Positions 35,189 through 45,160 are shown, counted from the stretch's first letter. The stretch is 64,000 nt of DNA from Paenibacillus sp. MSJ-34 (GCF_018918005.1 NZ_JAHLPR010000022.1:30604-94603), one strand, 5' to 3'. A program made the numbers and translations. Notes: generated by a model not told the origin, from the sequence alone.

Positions 35189-36478
35189 ATGAGGAAAGTT
35201 AGGGCAATATTGCTCGGGGCGGGTGCCAGAGGAGCTTTGGCTTACGCTCCGTACGCCCGGAAATACCCGCATGAGCTGGAAATCGCCGCTGTCGCCGAAC
35301 CATGGCGTGAGCGACGCGAAGCGTTTGCGGCCGAACATTCGATTCCGGCCGAATATGTATTCGCCGATTGGGAGGAGGTGTTTCGCAAGCCGAAATTCGC
35401 CGACGCGGTCATCATATGCACGCAGGATCGCATGCATTTCGCGCCGACGATGAGAGCGTTGGAGCTTGGGTACGACGTCTTGTTGGAAAAGCCGATGTCG
35501 CCCGATCCGGCGGAATGTTTACGGATGGAGCGGGCGGCTGCGCACTATGGCAGAAAACTGACGATTTGCCATGTGCTCCGCTGTACGCCGTTCTGGTCGG
35601 AACTCCACGCGACGATCGCGAGCGGGGCGATCGGCGACGTCGTGAGCTTGCAGCTAAGCGAGAACGTAGGCTACTTTCATATCGCGCACAGCTTTGTTCG
35701 CGGAAAATGGCGCAGTTCGGAACAATCCAGTCCGATGATTCTGGCCAAATCATGCCACGACACCGATTTGATAGCCTGGCTTGTCGGCGAGGAGTGCGTA
35801 CGCGTCTCTTCGTACGGCTCATTGTTCCATTTCCGTGAAGGGAACGCGCCGGAAGGTGCTCCTATGCGATGTACGGACGGCTGCCCTCATGAGGCGAAAT
35901 GCGCTTTCTCCGCATCCCGTTTTTACTTGGGAGAAGGGAAGGACTGGGCGCTGCATTTCACGGACGCGACCGATAACGGCAGCATTCTGCAGGCGTTGCG
36001 GGAAGGCCCTTACGGGCGCTGTGTCTACCGCTGCGACAACGATGTCGTCGATCATCAGGTCGTCGCGATGGAATTCGCAAACGGGGCGACGGCAGTTTTC
36101 TCGATGTCGGGCTTTACTCATGACTGCTCCCGCCACGTCCATATCATGGGAACGAAGGGAGAAATTCGCGGCTGCATGGAAGAACGGAAATTTACAATTT
36201 ACGACTTTGCGACACAGCGGCAGAACGAGGTTCGGGTACATGCGACGGAGGAGGGCCACGGAGGAGGAGACGAGGCGCTAATTCGCAGCTTCATCCGCGA
36301 ATTGGCGGGAGATCCGGACGTATCGTCGCTTACTGCGGCCCAAATTTCCGTACAGAGCCATCTGATCGCGTTCGCCGCCGAACGGTCACGCCTTCAAAAC
36401 GGGGAAGCGGTCGCGCTAAGCGGGATGAGAGAAGAGTTCAAGGCGTTATTGCAGGCGGATCTTCGACAAGGAACCTAA
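35189..36478 (+). CDS. Gfo/Idh/MocA-family oxidoreductase (long form with Cys cluster)
   Basis: 429 aa. AILLGAGARGALAYAPYARK forms the dinucleotide loop and VLLEKPMSP is the EKP motif. SCHDTDLIAWLVG corresponds to the catalytic Asp/His stretch. An insert carries CTDGCPHEAKC, which could bind a metal or form disulfides. It differs clearly from the preceding paralog, so the two probably act on different steps. SD GGAGGAGG before ATG 35189. Confidence 0.9.
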   Translation: MRKVRAILLGAGARGALAYAPYARKYPHELEIAAVAEPWRERREAFAAEHSIPAEYVFADWEEVFRKPKFADAVIICTQDRMHFAPTMRALELGYDVLLEKPMSPDPAECLRMERAAAHYGRKLTICHVLRCTPFWSELHATIASGAIGDVVSLQLSENVGYFHIAHSFVRGKWRSSEQSSPMILAKSCHDTDLIAWLVGEECVRVSSYGSLFHFREGNAPEGAPMRCTDGCPHEAKCAFSASRFYLGEGKDWALHFTDATDNGSILQALREGPYGRCVYRCDNDVVDHQVVAMEFANGATAVFSMSGFTHDCSRHVHIMGTKGEIRGCMEERKFTIYDFATQRQNEVRVHATEEGHGGGDEALIRSFIRELAGDPDVSSLTAAQISVQSHLIAFAAERSRLQNGEAVALSGMREEFKALLQADLRQGT

Positions 36479-36494
36479 CCGGGAGGGATACGGG

Positions 36495-37331
36495 ATGAAA
36501 ATCAGTTTAAGCATTTGGAGCGTGCACGATTATATCGACAGGAAGGTGATGGACAATGTCTCGTTTATCGATTTTGCCGGCACGACGAAAGCGCAGGGCG
36601 TCGAATTGCTCAGCGCCTACTGGAGAGATCCGGACAAGGAAGTGCCGTTAGTTCAAGAAGCGCTCAAACGGAACGGGCTGGAATTGGCCTGTTTCGGCGC
36701 TTGCAACAATTTGGCCGTTGCCGACCCGCGGAAACATCGGGAGCAAGTAAGGGATATCCTCGATTCAATCGATATGGCGCAACGGCTTGGCGCTAATGTC
36801 GTGCGAGTTTTCTCCGGAGACCAGGAGCGGGGTTCGACGTTCGATGCGGCGATGCGGCGTATTATCGACGGATTAAGAGAAGCCGCCGCATATGCAGAGG
36901 CGAAGGGGATTGTGCTTTGTCTGGAGAATCACGGTTTGTTCGCGGGCAAGGCAGGACAAGTGCTTGAGATTATACGCGAAGTCGATTCGCCGGCTCTGCG
37001 CAGTACCTTCGACACGGGTAATTTTCTGCTTGTAGACGAAGACCCGAACGAAGCCTTGTCGGAACTGATCGATTATATTTCGCACGTTCATTTCAAAGAT
37101 TTCTTGCCGGTAGACGATGAACAAGGGGGTGTCTACGTTTCTGTATCCGGGCGCCGTTTCGTCGGCAAAGTTTCCGGCGAAGGAATTGTCGATTTGGAAC
37201 ATATTTTGCAGGTATTAAAAGACAAAAGTTATGACGGTTGGCTGACGGTGGAATATGAGGGAAGCGAGGAGCAGAAGGAAGGCACGATTCGTTCGATTGA
37301 GCGAATGCAAGCTATTCTCGGAAGTTTGTAA
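36495..37331 (+). CDS. Sugar phosphate isomerase/epimerase, xylose-isomerase-like TIM barrel
   Basis: 278 aa of the AP-endonuclease-2/xylose-isomerase-like family. The metal-binding residues are visible: Glu in LCLENHG, Asp in STFDTGNF, His in HVHFKDF, Glu in LTVEYEG. Family members isomerise or epimerise sugars, and some cleave 3-keto-glycosides in partnership with Gfo/Idh/MocA oxidases. Placement directly after three such genes makes either activity plausible. SD GGGAGGG before ATG 36495. It ends the operon that begins at 31741. Confidence 0.87.
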   Translation: MKISLSIWSVHDYIDRKVMDNVSFIDFAGTTKAQGVELLSAYWRDPDKEVPLVQEALKRNGLELACFGACNNLAVADPRKHREQVRDILDSIDMAQRLGANVVRVFSGDQERGSTFDAAMRRIIDGLREAAAYAEAKGIVLCLENHGLFAGKAGQVLEIIREVDSPALRSTFDTGNFLLVDEDPNEALSELIDYISHVHFKDFLPVDDEQGGVYVSVSGRRFVGKVSGEGIVDLEHILQVLKDKSYDGWLTVEYEGSEEQKEGTIRSIERMQAILGSL

Positions 37332-37350
37332 CAATCAGTCTCTCATTTAT

Positions 37351-37384
37351 TTAAAGACGATATAAAGTCCTTGTCTTTAATTTT
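37351..37384 (+). promoter_or_regulatory. Shared TTAAAGAC inverted repeat before the importer operon
   Basis: TTAAAGAC (37351-37358) and GTCTTTAA (37373-37380) form an 8-bp inverted repeat followed by TTTT. It could terminate the preceding operon, but its similarity to the element at 31657, which precedes a start rather than an end, points to a regulatory site. Confidence 0.55.
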
Positions 37385-37434
37385 ACTGCCTTTTAAGATA
37401 AAAATGTAAGCTTTACAGTTGTAAAACAACGAAA

Positions 37435-37448
37435 TGAAAGCGGTTTAT
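37435..37448 (+). promoter_or_regulatory. cre-like site (CcpA)
   Basis: TGAAAGCGGTTTAT matches the cre consensus TGWNANCGNTNWCA except at the last two bases. It lies 41 nt before the start of the binding-protein gene. Catabolite repression of this operon would be expected; weak evidence. Confidence 0.35.
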
Positions 37449-37488
37449 CTTGCCGTGCAAAAACGATTACGATTGGGGAGGGTTCACT

Positions 37489-39126
37489 ATGAGCATGACA
37501 AAATGGGGCAGACGCTTCTCGGCAACGATGCTGGTTATTCTGATGCTTGTCGTCGCTGCCTGCAGCGGAGGAGAGAAAGGAGCGCGAACGGAAACGGGAA
37601 CGCAAACGCCGACGACGGATGCCGGTTCGAAGTCCGGGGATGCCGACAAGAAGCCCGAAGAGAAATCGTACACGCTTGAATGGCTTACCTACCAATATGG
37701 GCCTGTCGACGAAAATGCGGTCAATAAAAAAATGCTCGAAGACCGCTTTCACGTCAAGTTCAACATTTGGTACCTCGACGTCACGAAGCGGGAAGAATTG
37801 CTCGGCACTAGACTCGCAAACAAGGAATTTCCGGATTTTATGACCGTTTACAGCGCGGCCGATTTGCGCAAATTTTACGAGGACGGCGTAACGGTCGGTT
37901 ATACGCAGGAAGAATTGGAAACGTATATGCCGAATTATAAGAAACTGGTCGATTCCTACGATCCTAATATTTGGAAATATGTAAAATATCAAGGGGAATA
38001 TATCGGGATTCCGAGCATTAACGCCGAAGGGGTTCGCAGCGACGCGGTCGCATGGCGCAAAGACTGGCTGGATAACGTCGGCATATCGAAAGTGCCGGAA
38101 ACGTTGGAGGAATGGGAAGAAGCGATGTATAAGTTCCGCAATAACGATCCCGACGGCAACAAAAAGAAGGATACGTACGGCATGTCCGTATCGAGCTTCA
38201 AAAATATTTACGGGGCGTTTGGCCTGTATCCGGAATTTTGGTTCGAACGCGACGGCAAGCTGGTATGGGGCGGCGTGCTGCCGGAAACGAAGCAGGCGCT
38301 TGGAGTTCTCGCCAAATGGAAAAAGGACGATCTGATCAATCCGGAATGGGTATTGAAAACAGGCGAAAACCAAGGCGATTACTGGGCGTTGTCGCACGAC
38401 TTCATCAACGGGAAGATCGGGGTATCGAGCCACGGGATGAACTACCATTGGACGCCCGGGGACGAGAAAACCGGTTCTGCAGGCGGCAACAACTGGATTG
38501 CCGTGAAGGAAGCGAACCCGAAAGCCGAAATCGCTTACGGAGCGCCGCCGAAAGGCCCGCAAGGCAAATTCGGCAACATCACTCCCGGCGTGGTTGGACT
38601 AACCTACATGTCATTTGGGAAAAACACCGGGGACGATCCGGACAAGAAACATCGCATCATGCAAATCTGGGATGCGATTTATGGAGATTTCGAACTATGG
38701 AAGCAGATGAAGTACGGTACGTTCGGCGAGCATTCGGAATTAGCGCCGGATGGGGTGTCCATCGCCTGGAAGGAAGAGTATCAAGGCAACAACGAGAAAC
38801 AAGCTGCGATTGGCGCGAATATTACGTTCGCTCCGTTCGATCAGCCCAAATTCCGCGAGCAAGTGACGAACCCAACTGCGCTTAGCATTGCCGATCAACT
38901 GTATAAGCATGAAGGCGCAGGATATGAGAACGCGTTGAAGACGTCGCTTCCGTCCGATTCGAAATATTACGAGAGCCTGTTGCAATTGCAAAAGGAGACG
39001 TTCGCAGCCATTATTAACGGCGAGAAGCCGCTCGACGAATTCGACAATTTCGTCAAGGAATGGTATCAGCGCGGCGGCGAGACGCTAACGAAGGAAGCGA
39101 ACGAGTGGATGGAAAGCTTGAAGTAA
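37489..39126 (+). CDS. Extracellular solute-binding lipoprotein (LipO-like, polysaccharide-type ABC importer)
   Basis: 545-residue lipoprotein. The signal peptide ends in the lipobox VVAAC (lipidated Cys near residue 24), followed by a charged linker and a large family-1-type binding domain (YTLEWLTYQYGP..., NKKMLEDRFHVKFNIWYLD). Such large binding proteins accompany LplB/LplC permeases and bind oligosaccharides. GGGGAGGG (37475-37482) is 6 nt before ATG 37489. An ATPase gene is absent, as is usual for this class, which shares a multitask MsmX-type ATPase. Confidence 0.93.
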   Translation: MSMTKWGRRFSATMLVILMLVVAACSGGEKGARTETGTQTPTTDAGSKSGDADKKPEEKSYTLEWLTYQYGPVDENAVNKKMLEDRFHVKFNIWYLDVTKREELLGTRLANKEFPDFMTVYSAADLRKFYEDGVTVGYTQEELETYMPNYKKLVDSYDPNIWKYVKYQGEYIGIPSINAEGVRSDAVAWRKDWLDNVGISKVPETLEEWEEAMYKFRNNDPDGNKKKDTYGMSVSSFKNIYGAFGLYPEFWFERDGKLVWGGVLPETKQALGVLAKWKKDDLINPEWVLKTGENQGDYWALSHDFINGKIGVSSHGMNYHWTPGDEKTGSAGGNNWIAVKEANPKAEIAYGAPPKGPQGKFGNITPGVVGLTYMSFGKNTGDDPDKKHRIMQIWDAIYGDFELWKQMKYGTFGEHSELAPDGVSIAWKEEYQGNNEKQAAIGANITFAPFDQPKFREQVTNPTALSIADQLYKHEGAGYENALKTSLPSDSKYYESLLQLQKETFAAIINGEKPLDEFDNFVKEWYQRGGETLTKEANEWMESLK

Positions 39127-39138
39127 GCGCATTTTGTT

Positions 39139-39172
39139 GGGCGGTCGGTTCCCCAGGCATTGACCGCCCTTT
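39139..39172 (+). terminator. Intra-operon hairpin between binding protein and permease genes
   Basis: GGGCGGTC (39139-39146) pairs with GACCGCCC (39162-39169), followed by TTT. It may protect the upstream mRNA or terminate part of the transcripts, giving excess binding protein over permease. Confidence 0.6.
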
Positions 39173-39189
39173 CCGATGGAGGGATGGAC

Positions 39190-40152
39190 ATGAATACGGC
39201 GCTTGAGGACACGGCCCCTTCTCTTCCGGTGAAGCAACCAGGGCGATTCAAGCGATGGCTGAAATCATATTACAGGCATCGGTATTTGCTGCTAATGCTG
39301 CTGCCTTGTCTATTATTTTTCTTTGTCTTTAAATATTTGCCGATGTACGGGATTACCCTTGCCTTTAAAGATTATAAAGTAGTCAAAGGCATTTTCGGCA
39401 GCCCTTGGGTCGGAGTGGAGAACTTTCAATTTCTGTTCGAAGGCCGGGAGTTTCCGCGCGCGTTGAAGAATACGCTCATTCTAAGTTTTTACAAACTGAT
39501 TTTCGGCTTTCCGGCGCCGATTATTCTTGCGCTTCTATTAAATGAATTGCGCAAAGTTTTTTTTAAACGGTTTGTACAGACATTAAGTTATTTGCCCCAT
39601 TTTCTGTCCTGGGTTATACTGGCCGGTATTTTCATGGAGTTGTTCTCACCGACGAGAGGGACGATCAACTATATTATTTCTTTGTTTGGCGGGGATCCGA
39701 TTTTTTTCTTTGGAGATAAACATTGGTTTCGAACATTGCTCGTTTCCACCGAAATATGGAAAAGCATCGGTTGGGGTTCGATCGTATACCTGGCCGCGTT
39801 ATCGAATGTAGATACGACATTGTATGAAGCGGCGGTCGTTGACGGCGCTAACCGTTGGAAACAGATGAGGTATATTACGCTGCCGGCGATTATGCCGGTC
39901 GTGACCATTATGTTTATTTTCGCCGTAGGCGGCATCATTAACGACGATTTCGATCAGGTTTTTAACTTTTATAATGAAAACGTATACGAGGTTGGGGATG
40001 TGCTAAGCACCTACACATACCGTATCGGAATTACGCAAATGAAATACGGATTGTCGACCGCTTCAGGATTGTTCGTCAACTTGATCGCTCTCATTTTAAT
40101 AATCGTCACCAACTCTATCACTCGGCGTTTCAATGATTACGGAATCTGGTAA
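39190..40152 (+). CDS. LplB-type ABC transporter permease
   Basis: 320 aa inner-membrane permease with six predicted helices. LPMYGITLAFKDYKVVKGIFGSPWVG is diagnostic of LplB. The cytoplasmic EAA loop reads YEAAVVDGANRWKQMRYITLP. ATG 39190 is chosen from GGAGGG (39178-39183) 6 nt upstream. It acts with the next gene product and the lipoprotein in oligosaccharide import. Confidence 0.93.
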   Translation: MNTALEDTAPSLPVKQPGRFKRWLKSYYRHRYLLLMLLPCLLFFFVFKYLPMYGITLAFKDYKVVKGIFGSPWVGVENFQFLFEGREFPRALKNTLILSFYKLIFGFPAPIILALLLNELRKVFFKRFVQTLSYLPHFLSWVILAGIFMELFSPTRGTINYIISLFGGDPIFFFGDKHWFRTLLVSTEIWKSIGWGSIVYLAALSNVDTTLYEAAVVDGANRWKQMRYITLPAIMPVVTIMFIFAVGGIINDDFDQVFNFYNENVYEVGDVLSTYTYRIGITQMKYGLSTASGLFVNLIALILIIVTNSITRRFNDYGIW

Positions 40153-40169
40153 GGATAGGAGAAGAGGCC

Positions 40170-41063
40170 ATGTCATTGACTATAGGTAAAAAATCGCTCG
40201 GCAGCAAGTTGTTCGATCTGTGCAACGTTGTCTTGTTAACTATCTTTGCGGTCACTTGCGTATATCCGTTCCTTAATGTAATCTCGGTTTCTTTCAGCAC
40301 ACCGTCGGCTTCCAATACGTTCGGTTTGCGTTTATGGCCTGAACAATTTACGCTGGAAGGCTACAAGATGGTGTTTTCCAACAAGTATATATGGACTGGT
40401 TACTACAATACGCTTTTCCGCACTTTGGTGGGGACGCTGCTAAACGTCATTTTCTCCGTGCTATGTGCGTATCCGCTTTCCAAAAAATATTTGCCGAACC
40501 GTAACCTGTGGACCCTGCTCATTATATTTACAATGTTCTTTAGCGGCGGTCTTATCCCCAATTATTTGCTTATCAGCGAGCTTGGCTTGATGGACAGCCG
40601 CTGGTCGCTAATTTTACCGGGGCTGATCGCTCCCTTTACGATGATTATCGTGCGTAATTATTTCATGTCACTGCCTGCCGAAGTCGAAGAATCGGCCAAA
40701 ATCGACGGAGCCGGTGACCTGCTTATCTTGTTCCGGATCGTGCTGCCGATGTCGCTCCCGATCATCGCCACCATCTCGCTCTGGTACGCGGTCGCGCATT
40801 GGAACGCCTGGTTCGACTCTTTGCTCTACATTCGCGATCCCGACAAAACGGTGCTAGGCACCGTGTTGCGGAAAATCGTCATCGAAGGCTCGCAGCAATT
40901 CGAGCAGTACGAGCAAGCGTTCAATAAGGACGCCGCCAATGTCAATCCGAGCATTATTAAAGCGGCCACGATCATGGTCGCCACCATTCCGATTATTTGC
41001 GTCTACCCGTTTATACAGAAATATTTTGTGAAAGGAATTATGATCGGCTCGTTGAAAGGGTGA
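40170..41063 (+). CDS. LplC/YtcP-type ABC transporter permease
   Basis: 297 aa second permease. The EAA loop is EVEESAKIDGAGDLLILFRIVLP and the C-terminus is the family-typical YPFIQKYFVKGIMIGSLKG (ends at the stop). The gene follows 17 nt after lplB-like and precedes the lyase gene by 10 nt, showing a single operon. Confidence 0.93.
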   Translation: MSLTIGKKSLGSKLFDLCNVVLLTIFAVTCVYPFLNVISVSFSTPSASNTFGLRLWPEQFTLEGYKMVFSNKYIWTGYYNTLFRTLVGTLLNVIFSVLCAYPLSKKYLPNRNLWTLLIIFTMFFSGGLIPNYLLISELGLMDSRWSLILPGLIAPFTMIIVRNYFMSLPAEVEESAKIDGAGDLLILFRIVLPMSLPIIATISLWYAVAHWNAWFDSLLYIRDPDKTVLGTVLRKIVIEGSQQFEQYEQAFNKDAANVNPSIIKAATIMVATIPIICVYPFIQKYFVKGIMIGSLKG

Positions 41064-41073
41064 GGTTCGTAAG

Positions 41074-44000
41074 ATGAAAACGATCAAGCCGAAGTACGGA
41101 ATCTGCTTTACTTCCCGGGACGTAGGCAACGCCTGGCGCAACATCGGACAATTTCATTGGGCGCAAAAGGCGTACGAGCGCATGAAGCGCCAATGTGACG
41201 AGTTCCTCGAGTACTCCGACGAACAAATCTACGATTGCGTCTTGGGGATGCAAGGTCAGACGTTCGCTTACGGCATCTCAGGCTGTCCGGTATGCGGCCG
41301 GCCGTTTCCGATGGAGCCGGAGCAGCAGCGTCCGCTGTTTTCGAAAATCGAAGATTTGCCGGTCAAACAATTAAAATGCCCGTCATGCAGCACCGTATTT
41401 CCAAACGAACAATGTCCGGACGAAGGATTGGGGATTGAAAGGGATCGGAAAGGATACTACTTGATCGGAATGTGGAATTTCTATATGGGCGGCGAATTGC
41501 TGGGCGGAGTGAGGAACCATGAAGGCATGGCGACCAAACTAACGTACATGTACATGCTGACCGGGAACGAAGCTTACGCGCATAAGGCGATTGTCATTCT
41601 CGACGCATTCTCTGCCATCAATCCGGGAACGAAGGGCCCGCGCGATTTCACGCCGTTCGGCAGCGATTTCGAGATCGGCCGGCTTCATCTGTTAACCAGC
41701 ATCGTTCACCGCGTGAAGGTGTGCCTCGCTTCAGATTACGATTGGCTGCATGATCTGCCGGAAATGGATGAGCCGTCGCCCGCCTTGGCGGCGCTCGGCC
41801 GAAGCGGAACGATTCGCGCCAATATTGTGGCGATGCTGGAAGACTACCAGTTGTCCGAAGCGGGCGGTCCGGAATACGATTTGCGGGACGGGAATTTGAC
41901 AAACTTGCAAAACCACGAGTCGGACGGGGTAAGGGCTATGCTTGCGGCGGGACTCATGCTGGGCAAGCGGAATTATTGCGAGTGGGGCGTTCGCGCTGTT
42001 GAAGCGTACTTCTATAACGCGATCGGCCGCGACGGCATGTATTACGAAGGTTCATACGGCTACTCGCTGTTTACCGGCACAGTATTTCTCGACATTGCCA
42101 TGCTGGCGCTGCGCGCATCGAACGGCGAACAGCTTGCGGAGTTCCATCCGTTCGCTTGCGGCCGGTTCTTCCGTTTTGCGGTGCAAAACCCGCTGGAGAT
42201 GATGTGCCAAGGCCATTTGCCCAGCTTCGGGGATTGGGGAAGGGACGGGGCGGCCAGCCGCGAGGCGAATCCGAAGCTTATCGCGGAGACGTACCGCGCA
42301 GCCCTGTATTTCTACCAGTTCACGCCGGATGAGACGATGAAGGCGGAAGCGAAGCGGGTGCTCGTCCAATTGGCCCCGCTGCTCGAGTCGCAATTGGGGG
42401 ATCGCGGCGTCGATCTGTTCTTCGCTCATCCGGACGAACCCGCGCCGGAACCGTTCGCATTGCCGCAAGATAACACGATCATGGGGCAGGCGGGAATAGC
42501 CGTCTTGCGCGACGCGAACGGCACGACGGCGCTCATGCGGGTCGGTCCGAACCGTACGCATGCGCATGACGACATCCTGGCCTATCAATACTATGCGTTC
42601 GGCAAGGAGATCAGCGCCGACATCGGTTACGGCATCTACGGGACCAACGGCCACTACGGCTGGGCTTCCAAAGCGGTTGCGCACAATACGGTTGTCGTCA
42701 ATTGCGACCGAACGATGGAGCGAAATCGGATTTACAAGCCGTTCGCCGGCGGGGAGTTCTCTTTCGTATACGAATCGGACCGGATCGCGGCAATGGAGGG
42801 GAGAACTCCGGAGCTGTACGGCATCGAGGCGTATCAGCGTATGCTGGCGATCGTGCCGGCAGGCGGGGCGTCCTATACGGTCGACTTCTTCTACGTTGAA
42901 GGGGCGGAAACGGCGGATTACGCCTTCCATGCGTTTCATGAGCGGAGCGAATTGGAATTGAAGGAGGCGCTTCCCGTTGCAGCCGGGCATTGGACGCTGG
43001 CGGGGGTCGACGAGGCGGAGAAACCGGACTACGACGCGCCCGGCCTCAGCTTCGGCGAGCGCCTGACGACAGGGGAAACCTTCGCTTCCTTGCTGGAAGG
43101 GGAGGAAGAGCGTGAGTGGACGGCGGAACCGAACAACGGATACGGTTATATTCATCGCGTCGAGGAGTTTCGCGCACCGCACGGAGCGGCGCATGCCGTC
43201 TGGACATCGTCCACCGGCTTCGAACATCATTGGCTCGGCTTGTGCGACAGGGAAGACCGTCTGTTTACCGGGCTTGGGCCCAGTCTGGAAGGAGAGACGC
43301 AGCACCCCTTCCTGATCCAGCGGAGCGTCCGGCCGGTCAAACAGTTCGCGGCCGTATCCTTTACACGCGAGGCTAACGGGGAAGCGCCGATCTTTCGCAT
43401 GCGGCCGCTGCTTTACGGCGATCCGGATGTGACGGCCCTGTGCGTCGAATTCGGCGACGGAAAGACCGATTTATGGGCTTACCGTCCGCAAGACGGCCGG
43501 ATCAAGCTTGATACCCAATATGGAGAATGGAGGGTGTACGGACGATGCGCCTGGGTGCGCCTTGACCGCGGCGGCGCGGTGCTGGACGCCGCTTGCATTC
43601 ACGGAGAAGAGATGACATTCCGCGGACAACGGTATGCCGGACGGGACCGGACGTGGCATACGATCGAACGGCTGGACGTTGCGGCAGGAACGTTGACCGT
43701 TTCCGCACATCTGCCCCCCGAGGAACCGAAATATGTGAGGATCAAAGCGCCGCATCGGTCAGGAAGCGTCTTTTATCCTGTCAGGAGCGTCAGGGAGATG
43801 CAGGGGCGCGTGACGATCTCGTTGAAGGATTCGGTCGTCTTGTCGAAAGGAATCGTGAAAAACCTGGACGGCTGCATTTTGGAATCTTATTATCCGCTGC
43901 CGCTCGGAATCGACGCATCGACCGACAAGATCGCATCTCCTTTCAGCGGCAAGAAGATTAAGGGAGAGTTCGGCGGCGAGGCCGTTATTCGCAAAATGCT

Positions 44001-44103
44001 CGATTTGAAGAAAATGGAGATCGAGTTGCTTAGGCCGTTTCGATCCGGGGAAAAATTCGACATCCTCGATATCGAAGCCGGATATGCTCTGCAGTGGGGA
44101 TAA
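41074..44103 (+). CDS. Heparinase II/III-family polysaccharide lyase, cytoplasmic
   Basis: 1009 aa with no signal peptide, so it should act on imported oligosaccharides. The N-terminal toroid region includes a Cys-rich zinc-ribbon-like insert (CPVCGRPF... KCPSCSTVF, residues about 70-110). The heparinase II/III beta-sandwich begins near residue 480, with RVGPNRTHAHDDILAYQYYAFGK and KAVAHNTVVVN carrying candidate catalytic His and Tyr residues. Relatives cleave uronic-acid glycosides by beta-elimination. It is encoded in the same operon as the SBP/LplB/LplC importer. The substrate (alginate-, heparin- or other uronate-like) cannot be decided. Confidence 0.88.
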   Translation: MKTIKPKYGICFTSRDVGNAWRNIGQFHWAQKAYERMKRQCDEFLEYSDEQIYDCVLGMQGQTFAYGISGCPVCGRPFPMEPEQQRPLFSKIEDLPVKQLKCPSCSTVFPNEQCPDEGLGIERDRKGYYLIGMWNFYMGGELLGGVRNHEGMATKLTYMYMLTGNEAYAHKAIVILDAFSAINPGTKGPRDFTPFGSDFEIGRLHLLTSIVHRVKVCLASDYDWLHDLPEMDEPSPALAALGRSGTIRANIVAMLEDYQLSEAGGPEYDLRDGNLTNLQNHESDGVRAMLAAGLMLGKRNYCEWGVRAVEAYFYNAIGRDGMYYEGSYGYSLFTGTVFLDIAMLALRASNGEQLAEFHPFACGRFFRFAVQNPLEMMCQGHLPSFGDWGRDGAASREANPKLIAETYRAALYFYQFTPDETMKAEAKRVLVQLAPLLESQLGDRGVDLFFAHPDEPAPEPFALPQDNTIMGQAGIAVLRDANGTTALMRVGPNRTHAHDDILAYQYYAFGKEISADIGYGIYGTNGHYGWASKAVAHNTVVVNCDRTMERNRIYKPFAGGEFSFVYESDRIAAMEGRTPELYGIEAYQRMLAIVPAGGASYTVDFFYVEGAETADYAFHAFHERSELELKEALPVAAGHWTLAGVDEAEKPDYDAPGLSFGERLTTGETFASLLEGEEEREWTAEPNNGYGYIHRVEEFRAPHGAAHAVWTSSTGFEHHWLGLCDREDRLFTGLGPSLEGETQHPFLIQRSVRPVKQFAAVSFTREANGEAPIFRMRPLLYGDPDVTALCVEFGDGKTDLWAYRPQDGRIKLDTQYGEWRVYGRCAWVRLDRGGAVLDAACIHGEEMTFRGQRYAGRDRTWHTIERLDVAAGTLTVSAHLPPEEPKYVRIKAPHRSGSVFYPVRSVREMQGRVTISLKDSVVLSKGIVKNLDGCILESYYPLPLGIDASTDKIASPFSGKKIKGEFGGEAVIRKMLDLKKMEIELLRPFRSGEKFDILDIEAGYALQWG

Positions 44104-44140
44104 AATGACGCCAAACTCAAACTTGGGGAGGAATGCGCGA

Positions 44141-45160
44141 ATGAAGCAATTGGTTGCTTCCGGCGGCAAGGCGAAGCTGGCGGATACGCCGGAACCGGGG
44201 CTTGGGCCGGAACAGACGAATAGGGCGCTTGTCAAATTGCGATATTCGGCGATTAGTCCGGGGACGGAACTCGGGCTGTTGAACAATCCGCACACCCCCG
44301 ACGGATTCGCCCTGGGGTACAGCGCTGCGGGAGAGGTCGTCGAGATCGGGCCGGAAGTGGCGACTTTACGGAAGGGAGATTTGGTAGCCTGTTACGGGAG
44401 CCCTTACGTATACCATGGCGAATTGCTCTCCGTGCCCGAACGGCTGTGCGTGAAGTTGGCGTCGGCCGAACGGCTGCGCGAGGGCGCGTTCGTAGGATTG
44501 GGAGCGATTGCGATCCATAGCGTGCGCAGAATGAATCTGCAATTCGGCGAAACGGTATGGAACGTGGGCTTGGGACTGCTCGGACAACTGATTGCCCGCG
44601 TATGCGCCAATGCCAATTATCGGGTGTTCGCAACGGATAAGAATGAACAGCGCGTGGAATTGGCGCAGCGGAGCGGAATTCGAGACGCTTATACGGCCGA
44701 CGATGCCCGCCTGGACGAACGAATGCAGGCATATACCGGCGGCTGCGGCTTCGACGCCGTATCGCTTAACGCGCATACGAAACGCGAAGGCATGTTGGAT
44801 ATGTGTCTCGACCGGCTGGCATTTCGTGGAGTACTATCAATCGTGGGGAACGTGCCGACGGCGTTCGACCGCGAGAAGCTGTTCCGGAAGGAAGCCGATA
44901 TCGTTATCGCCCGAGCCGGCGGGCCGGGGCGTTATGATGCAACTTATGAAGAGAAGGGCGTTGATTATCCGCAAGGCTATGTCAGATGGACCGAGGCGCG
45001 GAATATGGCGGAATATGTGCGGCAGCTTGAGGCAGGGCTGTTGAACGTATCGTCTTACATTACGCATGAAATCGAGTTGGAGCGCGCGGCGGAAGGATAC
45101 GAGATGCTGCGGCATGAACGGGGTGTTGCGCTCGGGGTTGTAATTCGTTACGGAAGTTAG
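44141..45160 (+). CDS. Zinc-type (MDR superfamily) dehydrogenase-like oxidoreductase
   Basis: 339 aa medium-chain dehydrogenase/reductase. It has a GroES-like N-terminal domain (YSAISPGTELGLLNN, GYSAAGEVVEIGPEV) and a Rossmann domain with VGLGLLGQLIARVC. The four structural-zinc cysteines of classical alcohol dehydrogenases are missing, and the catalytic-zinc Cys is replaced by Ser in AISPGTE, as in the bi-domain oxidoreductase subgroup often found beside Gfo/Idh/MocA genes. ATG 44141 has GGGGAGG 9 nt upstream. It probably oxidises or reduces a sugar intermediate of the lyase pathway. Confidence 0.87.
   Translation: MKQLVASGGKAKLADTPEPGLGPEQTNRALVKLRYSAISPGTELGLLNNPHTPDGFALGYSAAGEVVEIGPEVATLRKGDLVACYGSPYVYHGELLSVPERLCVKLASAERLREGAFVGLGAIAIHSVRRMNLQFGETVWNVGLGLLGQLIARVCANANYRVFATDKNEQRVELAQRSGIRDAYTADDARLDERMQAYTGGCGFDAVSLNAHTKREGMLDMCLDRLAFRGVLSIVGNVPTAFDREKLFRKEADIVIARAGGPGRYDATYEEKGVDYPQGYVRWTEARNMAEYVRQLEAGLLNVSSYITHEIELERAAEGYEMLRHERGVALGVVIRYGS

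Noticed and set aside
39139..39172. CRISPR-like or transposon end
   Set aside because: It is a simple short hairpin between co-transcribed importer genes; there are no repeats or spacers.
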